Below are positions 61,601 to 64,000 of a stretch of DNA of 64,000 bases, piece by piece. Each line of letters starts with the position of its first letter. Position 1 is the stretch's first letter. This DNA comes from Methanobacterium_C sp963845285 (GTDB taxonomy: Archaea; Methanobacteriota; Methanobacteria; Methanobacteriales; Methanobacteriaceae), in contig CAWJRO010000014.1 in assembly GCA_963845285.1 (NCBI GenBank), positions 1 through 64,000 on the forward strand, written 5' to 3'. A model generated the notes under the pieces. The model worked only from the letters and a program-made list of their open reading frames with translations. It did no database searches and had not been told where the DNA came from. The position numbers and the translations under genes are program-made.

Positions 61601-62593
61601 ATGAAAATGTATTACAATAAAGACGTGGATTCAAACGTCTTAAAAAATAAAACCGTTGCAGTAATAGGCTACGGAAGCCAAGGACTGGCACAATCAAGAA
61701 ACATGGCAGACAGCGGATTAAACGTTGTTGTCGGACTTAGGAAAAACGGTAACTCATGGAAAGCTGCATCAGACGCGGGCATGGATGTTATGAGCGTTGA
61801 AGATGCTGCAGAGCAAGGTGATATTGTACACGTGCTTATACCTGACGAAATCCAGGGTAAGGTCTACGAAACATCAATAAAAGACAAATTAGAGGAAGGA
61901 AATACTATATCATTTTCACACGGTTACAACATACACTACGGTTACATAAAACCAGCAGAAAACATCAATATAACCATGATAGCCCCAAAAGGCCCAGGTT
62001 CAATGGTAAGACAGCAGTACCTCGAAGGATTCGGAGTTCCAGGACTTGTTGCAGTTGAAAGAGATGCCACAGGAGACGCACTTAAAATAGCCCTTGCAAT
62101 GGGGCAGGGAGCAGGACTCACCAAAGCTGGTGTCCTTGAAACAACATTCAAAGAAGAAACAGAAACAGATCTATTCGGTGAACAGGCCGTGCTCTGTGGA
62201 GGAGTTACAGGACTCATAAACGCAGGTTTCCAGACCCTTGTTGAGGCAGGTTACCAGCCAGAGATCGCATACTTCGAAACATGCCACGAGATGAAGTTAA
62301 TAGTTGACTTAATCTACAAGAAAGGATTCGGTAACATGTGGCACGATGTCAGTAACACAGCTGAATTCGGAGGACTCGCAATCAGAGACCGTATCGTAAC
62401 AGATGAAACCCGTAAAGAAATGAAACAGGTCCTTAAAGAGATCCAAACCGGTAAATTCACCAAAGAATTTGCAACCGAAAACAATGCTGGAGCTCCAATG
62501 CTCAACAGCCTCAGAAGAATTGAGGATGATCTCCAGATCGAGAAAGTCGGTGCAAAATTAAGGAAAGCTTGCGGTTTACAGAAGGAAGATTAA
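61601..62593 (+). CDS. ilvC: Ketol-acid reductoisomerase
   Basis: 330 residues, class I (short) KARI. It isomerises and reduces acetolactate to dihydroxyisovalerate. N-terminal NADPH fold with GYGSQGLAQSRNM and the cofactor-deciding loop GLRKNGNSWKAA; catalytic acids and His in HVLIPDEIQGKVY, ETDLFGEQAVLCGG and EIAYFETCHEMKLIVDL; the IKxAE-type end in FGGLAIRDRI. It acts between IlvBN and IlvD. ATG at 61601 behind AGGAGGAGA; an in-frame ATG at 61607 would remove two residues. Confidence 0.97.
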   Translation: MKMYYNKDVDSNVLKNKTVAVIGYGSQGLAQSRNMADSGLNVVVGLRKNGNSWKAASDAGMDVMSVEDAAEQGDIVHVLIPDEIQGKVYETSIKDKLEEGNTISFSHGYNIHYGYIKPAENINITMIAPKGPGSMVRQQYLEGFGVPGLVAVERDATGDALKIALAMGQGAGLTKAGVLETTFKEETETDLFGEQAVLCGGVTGLINAGFQTLVEAGYQPEIAYFETCHEMKLIVDLIYKKGFGNMWHDVSNTAEFGGLAIRDRIVTDETRKEMKQVLKEIQTGKFTKEFATENNAGAPMLNSLRRIEDDLQIEKVGAKLRKACGLQKED

Positions 62594-63043
62594 AGCTCCT
62601 TCATTTTTTTCTATTTTAATTTCTAAGTCTATTATACTTCCATAATCTTATTTTTTCACCTTGAAACTCTGGGAACCATCATCATTAGAGTCAGATCCAT
62701 TAAATCATAAAGTTAAAGGATCTTTCCAAACCTAGAACATTGTCAATGTGCAGGTGCAATGCGTAATTTAACCACTCCACTTTTTAGGAAAGGCTGTTGT
62801 GGACCCATTAATAAACTTATATTGTCAAATCGAAGTTTCGTATGTTTTTATGTTACCATTCCCAGTATATCTATAATTATGACTCTTTTATCATCATCAA
62901 AACTAACTGGGGATCCTATATAATCTCATATAGTTTGGTATCATCTATATGGCCATACTACAACCCCAAAACAAAGTATTGTCCGAAAGGTTTAATAGAA
63001 CGCAATCTAAATGATACTTATATGTACAACAGGTTACTGTCGC
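62594..63043. other. Intergenic region upstream of the MFS exporter
   Basis: About 450 bases. No convincing gene: a 68-codon open frame at 62842-63048 has no ribosome site and unusual composition. A TATA-like CTTATATG at 63018-63025 is probably the promoter of the exporter gene. Confidence 0.35.
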
Positions 63044-63082
63044 TGTAGTTACAAAGGTTTTGAATGCGCGTATGTAACTACA
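63044..63082. promoter_or_regulatory. Operator-like inverted repeat upstream of the MFS exporter
   Basis: TGTAGTTAC (63044-63052) and GTAACTACA (63074-63082) are perfect 9-bp inverted repeats with a 21-bp spacer. They lie just downstream of a TATA-like box and 110 bp before the exporter start, a good place for a repressor. The regulator is not in the window. Confidence 0.5.
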
Positions 63083-63189
63083 TTACTAGCAAAAACAACC
63101 AGTTCCAAGATAAATTTGGAGAGATCAAACAAACTGTAGGTTACAATGTTTTGTAGATTTTCATCAGCTAATATTTTTAGGTGTGTTTA

Positions 63190-64000
63190 ATGGTAAACAA
63201 AGTCAAATCGGAGTGGAATGCTCTTTTTGTCATCTCTTTATCATTATTTATCATTGGTCTGGACAGCACTTTCATGAATGTGGCTATGATGTATCTGGTG
63301 AAGGATCTGCACACCACCTTGGGGAATGTGCAGTCCATAATAGCCATTTACACACTGGTAATGGGTTGTTTTGTGCTATTTGGAGCTAAATTACAGGATG
63401 TAATCGGCAGGAAAAAAACGTTTCTTAGTGGGGCCATTATCTATGGAGTAGGAACCATAATCGCCGCAACCAGCATGAGCAGTACCATGTTACTTGTGGG
63501 CTGGTCAGTGATAGAGGGATTTGGAGCAGCTTTAATGCTGCCTGCCACATCATCCATAGTCACTTCCACTTACTCAGGCCGAAAACGAACATTTGCCCTT
63601 GGATTCACAGCAACCATTTTCACAGTTTCAGTGGCAATAGGCCCCTTGCTCGGAGGTTTCCTAACCACATTTTACTCCTGGAGATGGGGATTTGGATTAG
63701 AAGCCATAGTAGTCCTGTTCATACTTCTGTTCTCCAAAAGCCTGGTTGAGTCAAAACCTCCCCTGAAATGGTCTGATATAAACCTTAAAGGAGCCATACT
63801 TTCTGCATCCGGAATTTTAATAGTTATTCTCGGCGTACTTCAATTAAACACCCCTGCTTCATGGCTCAACTACTCAGGGACAATCATAAATCCAGTAGGA
63901 TTTTCAGTGGCTATGGGCATGATTATAACCGGGATTTTAATCTTGATCATATTCCTTTTCTACCAGAGAAAGCTGATTAAAACTGGAAAGAAACCGTTTA
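63190..64000 (+). CDS. MFS drug exporter, DHA2 (EmrB/QacA)-like, 3' end outside window
   Basis: 270 codons are visible from ATG 63190 (the better of the starts, in the MVNKVKSEWNALFVISLSLF frame), running off the window. At least seven hydrophobic helices are present; motif A of the major facilitator family is GAKLQDVIGRKKTFLSG, the second DHA2 feature is LDSTFMNVAMMYLVKDL, and antiporter motif C-like ATIFTVSVAIGPLLGGFL follows. It probably expels a toxic or antimicrobial compound with proton exchange. The inverted repeat at 63044-63082 may control it. Confidence 0.9.
   Translation, partial: MVNKVKSEWNALFVISLSLFIIGLDSTFMNVAMMYLVKDLHTTLGNVQSIIAIYTLVMGCFVLFGAKLQDVIGRKKTFLSGAIIYGVGTIIAATSMSSTMLLVGWSVIEGFGAALMLPATSSIVTSTYSGRKRTFALGFTATIFTVSVAIGPLLGGFLTTFYSWRWGFGLEAIVVLFILLFSKSLVESKPPLKWSDINLKGAILSASGILIVILGVLQLNTPASWLNYSGTIINPVGFSVAMGMIITGILILIIFLFYQRKLIKTGKKPF

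Noticed and set aside
62842..63048. 68-codon open frame upstream of the MFS exporter.
   Set aside because: No ribosome site, unusual residue composition, and it overlaps the exporter's likely promoter and operator repeat.

Overview
This window looks like the chromosome of a hydrogenotrophic methanogen of the order Methanobacteriales, most like Methanobacterium. It is AT-rich with TATA/BRE-type promoters. It carries F420-dependent methylene-H4MPT dehydrogenase (mtd), a fused formaldehyde-activating enzyme/hexulose-phosphate synthase, a CfbB/CbiA-type amidotransferase for coenzyme F430 or corrinoid synthesis, archaeal ThrS and ArgS, a ModE-type regulator and a very long beta-helix adhesin-like protein. 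Species cannot be fixed from the sequence alone.

Layout. 1-2.7 kb: trpB2-like gene (cut by the window start) and fae-hps, then a 106-bp MITE. 3.1-20.3 kb: a 17-kb integrated element bounded by a 17-bp direct repeat (3106-3122 and 20245-20261). It sits in the first codons of an iron-sulfur flavoprotein gene and gives that gene a replacement start codon and ribosome binding site. The element carries, from left to right, a zinc-ribbon membrane protein, an intact IS5-type insertion, a cargo block (two C39-peptidase proteins, each followed by a four-helix membrane protein of 117 residues, then one more small membrane protein), a leftward replication operon (primase, ATPase and small proteins), a ribbon-helix-helix protein, a TFIIB-like protein and a tyrosine recombinase. 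20.2-37.7 kb: chromosomal genes, including isf-like, modE-like, ferredoxin-hisB, K+ channel, FUSC transporter, MBL hydrolase, HD protein, mtd, cfbB, LemA-DUF2207, radical SAM-HhH and a parA/minimal-parB operon flanked by TTATAA-rich repeats. 37.9-46.1 kb: an accessory patch with an HExxH protein, two HEPN-like proteins, an endonuclease III-like gene broken by an IS1182-type element, coiled-coil and membrane proteins, and another DDE insertion sequence. 46.8-64 kb: housekeeping genes (thrS, ubiB-like, nitroreductase, ilvD, signal peptidase, argS, argF, purD, ilvBN-ilvC) and the start of an MFS exporter.

The most interesting system is the cargo of the integrated element. Both C39-like proteins have the Cys/His/Asp set of papain-like C39 peptidases. 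About 35-40 residues after the catalytic Asp, each has a segment shaped like the double-glycine leader of bacteriocins (L-T-x-x-E-M-x-N-I-K-G-E-G) followed at once by a C-x-C. In the larger protein the rest of the C-terminus is a 90-residue tail with a glycine-rich hydrophobic stretch like a class II bacteriocin. Each C39 gene is followed by a small four-helix membrane protein that could be an immunity factor. I infer a self-processing, surface-displayed, bacteriocin-like toxin/immunity module carried by an archaeal integrative plasmid. The motifs are visible; the function is untested.

Mobile DNA can be reconstructed closely here: the IS1182-type element has a 5-bp target duplication and its removal restores an uninterrupted reading frame; two MITEs share its terminal sequences; two other insertion sequences have clear 4-bp and 8-bp target duplications. 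No tRNA, rRNA or CRISPR array was recognised.
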